From Olavius algarvensis associated proteobacterium Delta 3 (lineage in GTDB: Bacteria; Desulfobacterota; Desulfobacteria; Desulfobacterales; CAFBRK01), in NCBI GenBank assembly GCA_903231505.1, contig CAFBRK010000279.1, forward strand, positions 18,269-82,268: a stretch of 64,000 nt of DNA. Direction: 5' to 3'. Below, one piece after another: positions 26,879 to 34,300 of this stretch. The notes below the pieces were generated by a model. It made no database searches. It was given only the letters and a program-made list of their open reading frames with translations, and had not been told where the DNA came from. How positions within the stretch are numbered: the first letter of the stretch is position 1; each line of letters begins with the position of its first letter. A program made the translations under genes and the position numbers.

Positions 26879-29169
26879 CTCGCCCTTGTCGGCACCACCA
26901 AAAAAAGGTTTACCTTTATTCCGTAATTGTTGCCTGCTTCTGCTATCTTATTGACATCAAAAGAAAGAAGAACGTTTTGGCCTTTATGTTTGGTGGGAAA
27001 AGAAGTGAAATCCAGAATATCTATTATTTCATTTTCATTGATTTCAGTGACAGTATCTTTAAAGGCTATGTTGCTGTCATTATATAAAAAGTCTTCGAGT
27101 GCGAAGACGTAAGTATCAGCACCCCTGCCGCCTTCGAGGGTATCCTCTCCTTTGCCACCGTAGAAGACATCGTTACCATCTCCGCCTTTTAGCTCATCAT
27201 CTCCTCCCAGGCCCCATAGTTTGTCATTCCCTTTAAGTCCTTCAAATATCTCTTTGCTATTATCCTTACCGATCAGGATGTCACCAGTTCTATTGTCGGT
27301 TCCTTTTATAGTTTGGAAGTTTGCTGCCTTGACTGTAATGTCATCAACTGTAATGTCATTAGTATTAACATTACTACTCGTGATATCAGATATGTCTTGA
27401 CCAGACAGGTTGATTACCTGTCGCCCTGGACTCTCTGAGAAAATTAACGTGTTCTCATTGTCATCTCCGTCACCCGGGCGACCGCCGTCAACCGTGACTT
27501 TCTTGAAATCAACTTGCCCCTCAATCGTAAATTCATCTTTGCCATTTCCACCGTATAATTTAATCCAACCTTTGGTATCGTGTTCGACTTTAATTTCATC
27601 ATCCTTGTTGCCACCTATTAGTCCCATTACATTCTTAAAGGTTTTCTCTTCATTGCCTTTTTTTATCGTAACTTCGCTACGCTTTTTTAAGGTTATTGAC
27701 AATTTTTCATCGATATTAGAAAGATCGACCTCTCCATTTTTATATAAATGTTTTACAGATAAGTTTTCATTTGGCTCTGATAAGTCTAGAGTTGGTGGCA
27801 ACTCATTCCAATAAATAGTTTCAGGATCTAATTCCGTTCCATCTTCTAATGATGAAAATTTAATCGCAGGGTCAATTAAGAGCCCACTATATTTTTTAAA
27901 AGTACCATCCTTCAGACATACTATTAATGGTGGCTCTCCCAAAAAAACTTCCAGATCCCAATCCCCACCCATTTCACTGTTTCCGGTGGCATCGTTAGAT
28001 GCCGCCACGTCGGCGCCGCTCAGACTGTGGAGCAGTTCCACAAACTGCTCACCGGATTCACAGGCGGCTATATTGCAGCCGTAAAGTAGAATGTCGGCCC
28101 CGGGTTGCAGGAAGCTGCTCCAGGTTTTCAGAGTGGAGGCCTTTTCAGTCAGCGTCTCGCTGTCGACCAGGCTGTTGCCCAGGCGGATTGCGCCGCTTTG
28201 GCCGTGGCTGATGATGTGAATGGCTTCGATGTCGCGATGGGCGGAAAGGGAATCGGTGATCTGGTCGATCCCGTCCTTGTCGGAATCGATGATCAGGATT
28301 TTAATTGCTGATGAATCTTTGGAAAGGATGCTGTTGATGAGGGTTTTTTGATCCGGTACCCGCGAATCGATGAACACGATCTCGCGGATGTTTTCCCGGG
28401 TTGGCGGGCTCTCTTGGGAGAGAGCGGCGGGAATCACTCCTGGAATCGTCGGCGGATCCAGGCCGTGGAACACACGCTCGGCCCTGGCATCGAAATCATC
28501 GCTGCCTTCGGGCAAACCGGGTGTCGATCCGGATAACTCCCCGGTCGCTTCACCGGCGCCGTCGAGCTTTTCGTTCACCCGGACCAGGCACGAGGCGTTG
28601 TTGCCTGTCTTAGGACTATCCTTTCCGGTTCCGGACGTCCGCAGTTGGGCATCGTTCGATCCGGCAATCCGGATGTAGTCCACAAACCCCTGCAGGGCTG
28701 AACGTGAATCGAACCAGGACTTCAAGTCGGAGCGGATCTCATCCATTTTGGGGATGTAGGGCAACCCCAGTAGAAGCTGGAAAGTGGGAAGAAATTCGTT
28801 GATTTGAAAATCTTCCTCGAGCAGGGACCAGATATCCGGCAGGAACAGGCCGATGTCCCAATCCGGTGAAAGGGAAACCTCGAATTTGCCTTCGATCAGG
28901 TTTTTGAGGCTGTCCTTGTGGGCGGGGTTATCGAGACTGAAATCAGCAATGCCGATTTCAGGCAGGGAACCAAGTTGGATAAGATTCAGCTCGTCGGTCA
29001 GATCGAAATCAAAGACCTCGATCAGGGTGAAATATTCCAGGGTAAGTTTGTAAAAATTGTTCGTTCCGGAATCCGGATCGCCGGACAGAAGTTCATCGAT
29101 GGACGGATCGAGAACCGGAAGCGGTGTGTCAAAATTGCCACTTTGCGCGATGGGTGTTCCCCGTATCAT
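26860..29169 (-). CDS. DUF4347 and RTX section of the giant LEPR-XLL protein (frame fragment)
   Basis: This 769-codon frame holds a stretch of about 150 residues with no recognised family, an acidic linker, a DUF4347 domain (about residues 259-413), a beta-rich segment, and RTX nonapeptides near residues 632-690 (GLGGDDELKGGDGNDVFYGG). The ATG at 29169 has no Shine-Dalgarno, and the preceding frame (29129-30436) overlaps it by 41 bp, so it is an internal codon reached by a frameshift rather than a start. The frame ends at a stop 20 codons past the T7 run at 26900-26906. With one more T it reads NLFFGGADKGELFKKPVEY straight into the next fragment. DUF4347 commonly follows the LEPR-XLL motif in long RTX or cadherin-type surface proteins; its biochemical role is not established. 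Confidence 0.85.
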   Translation of the reverse strand: MIRGTPIAQSGNFDTPLPVLDPSIDELLSGDPDSGTNNFYKLTLEYFTLIEVFDFDLTDELNLIQLGSLPEIGIADFSLDNPAHKDSLKNLIEGKFEVSLSPDWDIGLFLPDIWSLLEEDFQINEFLPTFQLLLGLPYIPKMDEIRSDLKSWFDSRSALQGFVDYIRIAGSNDAQLRTSGTGKDSPKTGNNASCLVRVNEKLDGAGEATGELSGSTPGLPEGSDDFDARAERVFHGLDPPTIPGVIPAALSQESPPTRENIREIVFIDSRVPDQKTLINSILSKDSSAIKILIIDSDKDGIDQITDSLSAHRDIEAIHIISHGQSGAIRLGNSLVDSETLTEKASTLKTWSSFLQPGADILLYGCNIAACESGEQFVELLHSLSGADVAASNDATGNSEMGGDWDLEVFLGEPPLIVCLKDGTFKKYSGLLIDPAIKFSSLEDGTELDPETIYWNELPPTLDLSEPNENLSVKHLYKNGEVDLSNIDEKLSITLKKRSEVTIKKGNEEKTFKNVMGLIGGNKDDEIKVEHDTKGWIKLYGGNGKDEFTIEGQVDFKKVTVDGGRPGDGDDNENTLIFSESPGRQVINLSGQDISDITSSNVNTNDITVDDITVKAANFQTIKGTDNRTGDILIGKDNSKEIFEGLKGNDKLWGLGGDDELKGGDGNDVFYGGKGEDTLEGGRGADTYVFALEDFLYNDSNIAFKDTVTEINENEIIDILDFTSFPTKHKGQNVLLSFDVNKIAEAGNNYGIKVNLFLVVPTRASCLKSQ
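26900..26906 (-). other. Frameshift at a seven-T run (minus strand)
   Basis: Seven A on the plus strand are T7 in the coding strand. As given, the frame reads KVNLFLVVPTRASCLKSQ then stop. With eight T it reads KVNLFFGGADKGELFKKPVEY and continues for more than 8,300 codons. As at 1714-1720, the shortfall is one base in a 7-base homopolymer. Confidence 0.85.
27095..27275 (-). repeat. RTX calcium-binding repeats after DUF4347
   Basis: The frame reads LIGKDNSKEIFEGLKGNDKL and on through GGDDELKGGDGNDVFYGGKGEDTLEGGRGADTYVF-type nonapeptides. This is the first RTX block of the downstream giant, ending in the usual ADTYVF strand. Confidence 0.85.
27930..28395 (-). other. DUF4347 domain
   Basis: A domain of about 155 residues begins REIVFIDSRVPDQ and continues IKILIIDSDKDGIDQI, IEAIHIISHGQSGAIRLG, ADILLYGCNIA, and LSGADVAASNDATGNSEMGG-DWDLEVFLG. 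These are the hallmark blocks of DUF4347, found near the N-terminus of giant RTX or cadherin-like proteins. The SHG and YGCNIA blocks recall caspase-like or C80 peptidase folds, but catalysis is unproven. The composition change from GC-rich to AT-rich happens inside the last block (near 27990). Confidence 0.88.
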
Positions 29170-29205
29170 CGAAATCCGAGATTGTGTCCAGGATGGAATT
29201 TTTCA
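29129..29205 (-). other. Frameshift interval between N-terminal and DUF4347 frames
   Basis: The upstream frame runs to a stop at 29129 (ending HRAKWQF); the downstream frame opens after a stop at 29203-29205. The shift must lie between. The neatest point is the four-C run on the plus strand at 29159-29162: three would give ISDFDDTG followed by TPIAQSGNFD in one frame. This shift has the opposite sign to the two homopolymer shifts. Confidence 0.75.
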
Positions 29206-30436
29206 GGTCGCCGATGTCCGGGGTGAACTTCGGCAGGATGGCAGCAGACAAATCGGAATTGTTTTGATCCGGTTCGGAAGCTTTGGTTTTTTCCGGCGGA
29301 TCGATTTCAGGGCCGGAGGCGGCAAACAGCAATAAGAGCGCACCGGTCGTTTCGAGCTCGACAAACTCCTCTGCCGTCTCGTGATCGATGGCCTCCAGTT
29401 CATCCAGATCGATGCGGCCATCTTCGGTGATGGCGTCAGCGAATGTGACGCTGATCTTCACATCCGGCTCGATATTTTCGTCGGCTTTTCCTGCCGGCGC
29501 CCGAACCGGATTATGCGCCTCGCCGGCATCTTCTTCACCGGATTTGGTGGTCAGGGCAGTGTTGAATTTTCGAATGACAACGAAAAATGCGTCTGCTTTT
29601 TCAACATCCACGCCAAAGCAGCAGTCTATTTCCAGATCGGCGATAACACTCTGTTTTTGCTCGGAACTTTCATCATCGCTGCCGCCTTCCGGATCGCAGG
29701 CGCGAACCTCTCCCTTGCGGGTTGCATGGATTTCCAGATCGAACCGCAGCGCGCCGCCACACGGGGTCAGCCCGCCATCCAAGCAATCCACGGCGACTTC
29801 CAAGTCACTGTGATGTTTGGGGCTTTTCTTTATGGCACGAATCAGGCCATCGGCATTGGGCGGGTCGAGGCCGTCGTTGAAGTGATCATACACCGGTTTG
29901 GCCAACCCGGTATGCAATATCTCGGCGAATCCGATGAATTCGCCGATGGTCGTGTCACTAATTTTGGGTATGGGTTGGGCAAATGCGCCGACCTTTTCCA
30001 GCACATTTCCCAGCCGGGAAAGCGCCTTCAGGCCCCTGATAATCTGTTCCTGCTGGCGGGATGAAATCGGTGCATTTTCATATTCAGAAGCATCCGATTT
30101 TGACGCATCTGCCGCCTCTGCCGCACCGTCATTTTCGCCGGATTCGGCAGAATCGTCCTCACCGTCGAACAGATTTTCGTCGGTGAGTCCTGCAAATAGA
30201 TCGTCGATGGATTGGGAGAGATCGTAGGTGTGTTTGTCCTGGATGGGGTCTTCTTCGAGACAGAGATCGTCGCCGAGGGCAACCTCGTCTGCCTGGGGCA
30301 GCAGGTCGTCGCCAAGGTCGAATTCGCAGTCCTCCTGCAGATCGCACGGCGCAACTGCGGCTGCATCTGCGGAGAGCAGAATCCGCGGTTCCAGGTTCTC
30401 CAGTTCGAACCGATTTATGAGTCCCGACCGTTTCAG
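29129..30436 (-). CDS. N-terminal LEPR-XLL section of the giant RTX protein (frame fragment, about 435 codons)
   Basis: From the proposed CTG start at 30436 the frame reads LKRSGLINRFELENLEPRILLSAD, which is the LEPR-XLL N-terminal motif. An acidic region follows (repeated GDDL, EDDSAESGEND), then a segment of about 280 residues with no recognised family, including a Cys-containing stretch (VDCLDGGLTPCGG; LEIDCCFGV). An in-frame TAG sits immediately before ACG-CTG, so the protein cannot start further upstream. No in-frame ATG exists in this stretch and the first GTG (30004) would discard the LEPR-XLL motif. The CTG has AGGAGG 8 nt upstream. LEPR-XLL marks very large, probably exported proteins of Desulfobacterota and Planctomycetota. 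The frame breaks between 29129 and 29205 and continues in the DUF4347 frame. Confidence 0.8.
   Translation of the reverse strand: MKRSGLINRFELENLEPRILLSADAAAVAPCDLQEDCEFDLGDDLLPQADEVALGDDLCLEEDPIQDKHTYDLSQSIDDLFAGLTDENLFDGEDDSAESGENDGAAEAADASKSDASEYENAPISSRQQEQIIRGLKALSRLGNVLEKVGAFAQPIPKISDTTIGEFIGFAEILHTGLAKPVYDHFNDGLDPPNADGLIRAIKKSPKHHSDLEVAVDCLDGGLTPCGGALRFDLEIHATRKGEVRACDPEGGSDDESSEQKQSVIADLEIDCCFGVDVEKADAFFVVIRKFNTALTTKSGEEDAGEAHNPVRAPAGKADENIEPDVKISVTFADAITEDGRIDLDELEAIDHETAEEFVELETTGALLLLFAASGPEIDPPEKTKASEPDQNNSDLSAAILPKFTPDIGDLKNSILDTISDFDDTGNTHRAKWQF
30365..30394 (-). other. LEPR-XLL N-terminal motif (LEPRILLSAD)
   Basis: Codons 15-24 from the proposed start encode LEPRILLSAD, preceded by RFELEN. 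This matches the LEPR-XLL motif, which lies within the first 10-30 residues of giant exported proteins and is thought to be a sorting or secretion signal. Its position 14 codons after the CTG supports that start. Confidence 0.88.
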
Positions 30437-30450
30437 CGTCTAAGCCTCCT
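30434..30450 (-). promoter_or_regulatory. Strong Shine-Dalgarno and likely CTG start codon
   Basis: The minus strand reads AGGAGG (30450-30445), an 8-nt spacer, then CTG (30436-30434) AAA CGG. The spacing is ideal, an in-frame TAG lies within the spacer, and no ATG, GTG or TTG is available near it. CTG initiation is rare in bacteria. ACG one codon earlier (5-nt spacing) is the other possibility, or a base error in an original ATG. Confidence 0.65.
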
Positions 30451-30622
30451 GCGTCAGGGTAATCGGCCTAAATTAAATGGAGCGACAATATCAAAGAGAG
30501 CTTTTGGAAATGATCGTTTATGATAGAGGTACAGTAAGTTACGTAAAGAGGTGAAAGAAAAAACGAGCCTCAGCTGCGGTTTCGAAATACAAAACCAGAC
30601 AGCTCTTCAACGAGCGCAACGG

Positions 30623-30644
30623 TCCGGCAAAATCACCTGCCGGA
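30623..30644. repeat. Short inverted repeat in the presumptive leader of the downstream gene
   Basis: TCCGGCA (30623-30629) and TGCCGGA (30638-30644) form a perfect 7-bp stem with an 8-nt loop, about 190 bp upstream of the proposed start. It could be an operator or leader hairpin. No U-run follows on either strand, so it is not a typical terminator. Confidence 0.4.
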
Positions 30645-30726
30645 TCGGATACGTCCCTTGTCGTACCGAACTTGAGTGGCTGTTTATATCTTTATGGCAT
30701 GGCGGGAAAAACGTAAGCTAATACTT

Positions 30727-30755
30727 TGTTATTATCTGTTGGTGAAAGTTGTCAA
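30727..30755 (-). promoter_or_regulatory. Weak sigma-70-type promoter candidate for the downstream giant gene
   Basis: On the minus strand a perfect TTGACA (30755-30750) is followed 17 nt later by ATAACA (30732-30727), or 15 nt later by TAATAA. The -10 match is poor. It lies about 290 bp upstream of the proposed start. Given only for orientation. Confidence 0.25.
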
Positions 30756-30789
30756 GGACTTTTTTAAGTACTTGCCAAAAAACTGATGT

Positions 30790-30875
30790 CCACCACAGAG
30801 GCACGGAGTGCACGGAGAGTGCCGAATCAAAAAAGACGAAGAATCTCTCACAGAGCTCTCAGAGGGCATAGAGGA
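30790..30875. repeat. GA-rich dispersed-type repeat (CACAGAGGCACGGAG)
   Basis: The stretch contains CCACAGAGGCACGGAG, TGCACGGAGAG and, after a spacer, TCTCACAGAGCTCTCAGAGG. Sequences with this CACAGAG/CACGGAG pattern occur as dispersed intergenic repeats in many bacterial genomes. Within this window only this copy is present, so the dispersal is from general knowledge, not seen here. Confidence 0.4.
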
Positions 30876-31045
30876 TGAATAAATCTCTTCAAGAGCGATC
30901 AGAGGCCGGGGACGATTTCCGTTGATTTTGAATCATCGAGAATACATATTAAGGACGGCTATAAGATAATAAGTTTCTTGGATACGACCTGTCGAAATTG
31001 GGGCGGCAAAGGGCGACCGGATACCATAAAAATTGAGAAACTTAT

Positions 31046-31250
31046 AATTTTATGGGCCTATGAACAAAACTAAGGCTGCGGTAATCATCCATTCTTTCAC
31101 CCCCACCGGGCCTCCCCCCTCAAGGGGGAGGACTATATGTTCTCCCTCTACTGTCGCAGATCCCGGGCTTGTCTCGGGGGCGGGAGGGAGCCAGTGGGAG
31201 GGGGTAAGATTGGCTCATTCCTAATTTTCTTTATAGGCCCGAAATTTTAT
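31046..31250. mobile_element. MITE-like palindromic element with terminal inverted repeats
   Basis: GGGCCTATGAACAAAACT (31054-31071) is matched at 15 of 18 positions by the reverse complement of 31223-31240. An imperfect long palindrome lies between, with C-rich and G-rich arms at about 31098-31110 and 31191-31206 and a perfect 8-bp hairpin CCTCCCCC/GGGGGAGG with a 5-nt loop at 31111-31131. AATTTTAT occurs directly outside on the left (31046-31053) and 2 bp outside on the right (31243-31250), like a target-site duplication. No coding capacity. It fits a short non-autonomous transposable element; family unknown. Confidence 0.55.
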
Positions 31251-31268
31251 GGGCGTGCCCAATGATTG

Positions 31269-31309
31269 TCCGGCCATGCCCCGGCTGCGGGATTATAAAA
31301 TCGGCCGGA
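31269..31309. repeat. Inverted repeat downstream of the upstream giant gene
   Basis: TCCGGCC (31269-31275) pairs with GGCCGGA (31303-31309) around 27 nt that themselves contain CCCGG/GCGGG-type pairing. It lies about 75-115 bp beyond the stop of the upstream gene. It might act in 3'-end formation, but there is no following T-run, so I do not call it an intrinsic terminator. Confidence 0.35.
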
Positions 31310-31383
31310 TATGGTCTGCGTGTGTCGAGCGAAGGACGTGAGCGAACGGCTAAACAGGATTCAAAAGGAATAGAACCTTAGAT

Positions 31384-34300
31384 TTACCAGGAAAGAAATT
31401 TGCATTTGGCCTTCGGAGAGTATCTAAACATTTCTCTTTTTTGAAATGTTTTATGACACAACAGCTTGCTATGCTTTTTTACTTCAGTCCATTCGAACTT
31501 TTTCTGTTTAGATTGGCTGTCCTTCAGGATGTCACGGCCACGACCACCACGAAGTCGATCCTTTCCGGCGCCGCCGATTAGTACGTCATTGCCACGCCGG
31601 CCGTAGAGTTTGTCATGACCATCGCCGCCGTAGAGGTAATCATCTCCGGAACCACCGAATAGCCGGTCGTTACCCGAACCACCGCATAGAACCGCACCCA
31701 CGCGAATCTTCCGCGACACTTTCAGGATGTCGTTTCCACCCTTCCCGTAGATGACAATCTTGCTCAGGGCCTTGTTAATACGGAATTTTTCATAGTATCC
31801 GGTGTTTCGCTGATGGATCTTTACCACGTACTGATCGCTGCGGCATGCTTTGGTGACCTTGATCGTATCTCGTCCCTCGCTTCCGGTGATGGTCAGGATG
31901 CTCTTTCCCGGATGATCCGCATCAGGTTCCAGGGTCCAGGCACACGCACCCACAGTTACCCTCTGTGTGACAGTGTCGGTCCCTCCGTCGTCGTCGATGA
32001 CCGTAAAAGCAACGGTGTAGGTACCCGTTTCAGGCGGCATGAAATCGAGTGTCGCACCGGAGCCGGTGGCCACCAACGTGCCGGAGCCATCGAGCACCTT
32101 CCACTCCATCGTGTGAACATCTAGTGTGCCGGGGTCTGTGAAACTGCCCTCGAAAGCCAGAACCTCACCGGGCATACCGCTGGTCGGACCGGAGATATCG
32201 GCCGTCGGCGCCACATTGTTCACCGCTATGGTTGTGGAAGCGGTATCGCTGCCACCGTCATAGAGTAGCGTAACCTCGATGGTATAGTCATCCCCAGGCG
32301 TGCCGCTTGGGGCATCGTCCAGGTACCGGTGAGTCTCAGTAAATGATGTGGTGCCGGGATCGCAGGTAAACGACTCCAAAGGACTGGCATCGCCCCAGTC
32401 CACTGTAAGAGTGAATGCGCGGCCGCCGGCATTAATGATCATTCCGGAAAGGGTCGCCGCATCATTCTCGTTGATTGGTGTACTCACCGCCACGTTCACG
32501 AGCGCCGGTTCGTTGACTACAGTGGCCGTCCAGCCGGCGGTGTCCGTCACGTTGTGCAGCCCGTATCCCTCCGGGTGAATCGGGTGTCCGACTGCCGTAG
32601 CGGTATTGATCAGTTCGCCGCCGATACTGCCCCCGCCGAAGAAAATCCCTCCAACAGCACCGCTACCCGCCAAACGGACTTCCAGTCGGCTGACATTCCT
32701 ATCGTTCACATCAACGGTCTGGAAACTGTTATTGCCAAGTTTGGAAAATGCTGTGCAGGAGATGATCTTACCGCTTTGATCATACGTCACGAGCTTGCTG
32801 CCGCACTCGCCGCAGTCGATATCAAGCACCTGGATGGCTTCCACGGTCACCGGATTTTCAAAGGTGAAAATCAGCTTGCCGCCGCGGGCGTTGTCGTCCG
32901 GATCGGACGGATCGCCGTCCTCGGAGATAATCAGAATGTTCCCAAGGGCTTGACTGTTTTCTCCACGCCGACCCGCCTGGCCTCCCCACCCAATGCCGGG
33001 TCCGCCAAAATCTCGATTCGGAGTACCGAGGTCCCAATCGCCGCCGGTTGGGATGCCGCTGTCGAAGATCATGGCCGGATTGCAAGCCGGATCATGGGTG
33101 GTCACCGTGAGTCCAAGCGAAGCGAATTCGTCGTCGATGATCTGCCCCGCTGACAGGGTGTTGCCGGCGCCATCAATTTCGAAATCCAAATCGGGCAGAC
33201 CGTATGCAGGTGTGCAGACGCGGTCGAACTCCTCAACCTGGCCGGGTTGCAGGACGCCACTCCAGATCCGGTGGTCTCCGTAGGGGTTGATCATGGCATC
33301 ATAGACCTGGGCGCCGCCGTGCAGTACCACGTCTCCGGTGTTCTCTACTCGGAAGTGATAGGCGAAGGGCTCACCCAGGTTTACAATTTCGGGCCCGGTC
33401 TTGGTCAGATCGATGCCGGCGGTAAAGAAGCCGAAGTCCACGTCTCCAATCTCTTCCCCGTCTGCCAGAGTTACGAGATGAGATCTATACGTTCTTGGAT
33501 TACCGTCACTGTCTGCCGTATCATCGGAGCCCTGATTCTGAAGGGTCGCGTACCAACCTTCCAACACGCCGCCTGGGAGGAAGTTGTCCTGGGAGATCTC
33601 GACAACATATACACCTGCAGTCAGCCCGGTGAATTCATAGAAACCGGTCGCAGTCGTGGTCGTGGAAGCGATCAGGTCAGCATCTGCGTGGAGGAGATTG
33701 ACAAGTACACCTTCGATGCCGGGCTCGCCATCATCCTGAATGCCGTCCACAAGATGGCCGGGACCGTGATAGAGGTCGTGCCAGACGAAATCGCCAATAC
33801 TTTCTATTGGGTTCACCGTCATCGCGAAGGTGTCGCTGCCCTCGCCGAAATCATCATCGATCACCGTCACCGTCACTGTGTAGACTCCAGCATCAGCATA
33901 CGCGTGGCTAAGACGAAATGTCTTTTCCGTCAGTGACAATGGCTGCACCCCGGTTCCGTCATCGTAGTCGACCGTGGCCGCCCAAGTGTCTGCGCCAGGA
34001 TCGGTGAAGCTTCCGAAGCTCTCAAAGAGAACACCCTCATCTATCGTCGCATCCTCTCCCGCATCCACCACAGGCGCGACATTGAACACCGTCAAATCGA
34101 AGGTCACCGTATCCTGATCGTCCGCATCGTCTTCCGCGGTGATCGTGACCGGCTGACTCTGCTCGGGCCCGTCTGTAGTGGCAAACGACCAGCTCCAGGT
34201 CCCATCGCCGTGGTTCACGACCGTGCCTAACGAGGCGTGTAGTGTCATCGGGTCTCCGCCCGGATCGAAGCAAGTGCCGCTGTTGGTGGCGATATCGTCT

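Larger units (their letters stand above)
20500..27990 (-). other. AT-rich compositional island inside the giant gene
   Basis: From about 20.5 to about 28.0 kb the base composition drops clearly: for example 18 G/C of 60 at 25981-26040, against 35 of 60 at 10501-10560. Codon choice shifts to A/T-ending codons and Lys/Asn content rises. The upstream edge falls inside the conserved DUF4347 domain (near 27990); the downstream edge falls in RTX and IAHG repeats. The reading frame is continuous across the downstream edge. This looks like a segment acquired by recombination in conserved or repetitive domains. Confidence 0.7.
30451..31383. other. Intergenic region between the two giant genes
   Basis: This stretch of about 0.93 kb separates the stop of the upstream gene (TAA at 31384-31386) from the Shine-Dalgarno of the downstream gene. 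I see no coding frame of note. It contains a palindromic MITE-like element (31046-31250), a GA-rich dispersed repeat (30790-30875), an inverted repeat in the presumptive leader (30623-30644), an inverted repeat after the upstream gene (31269-31309) and one weak promoter candidate. The distance argues that the downstream gene has its own promoter. Confidence 0.7.

Noticed and set aside
29167..29169. ATG at 29169 as the start of an independent DUF4347 gene
   Set aside because: No Shine-Dalgarno lies upstream, the frame overlaps the LEPR-XLL frame, and both parts belong together in known architectures. A frameshift explains it better.
30002..30004. GTG at 30004 as start of the N-terminal frame
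   Set aside because: Starting there would drop the in-frame LEPR-XLL motif and the perfect AGGAGG 440 bp upstream.
31111..31131. Intrinsic terminator for the upstream gene
   Set aside because: The GC-rich hairpin has no T-run on either strand and sits within the palindromic MITE-like element.
31387..31513. LPXTG-type or other sortase anchor at the C-terminus of the upstream giant
   Set aside because: No LPXTG-like motif or hydrophobic anchor is present; the tail is basic and polar.
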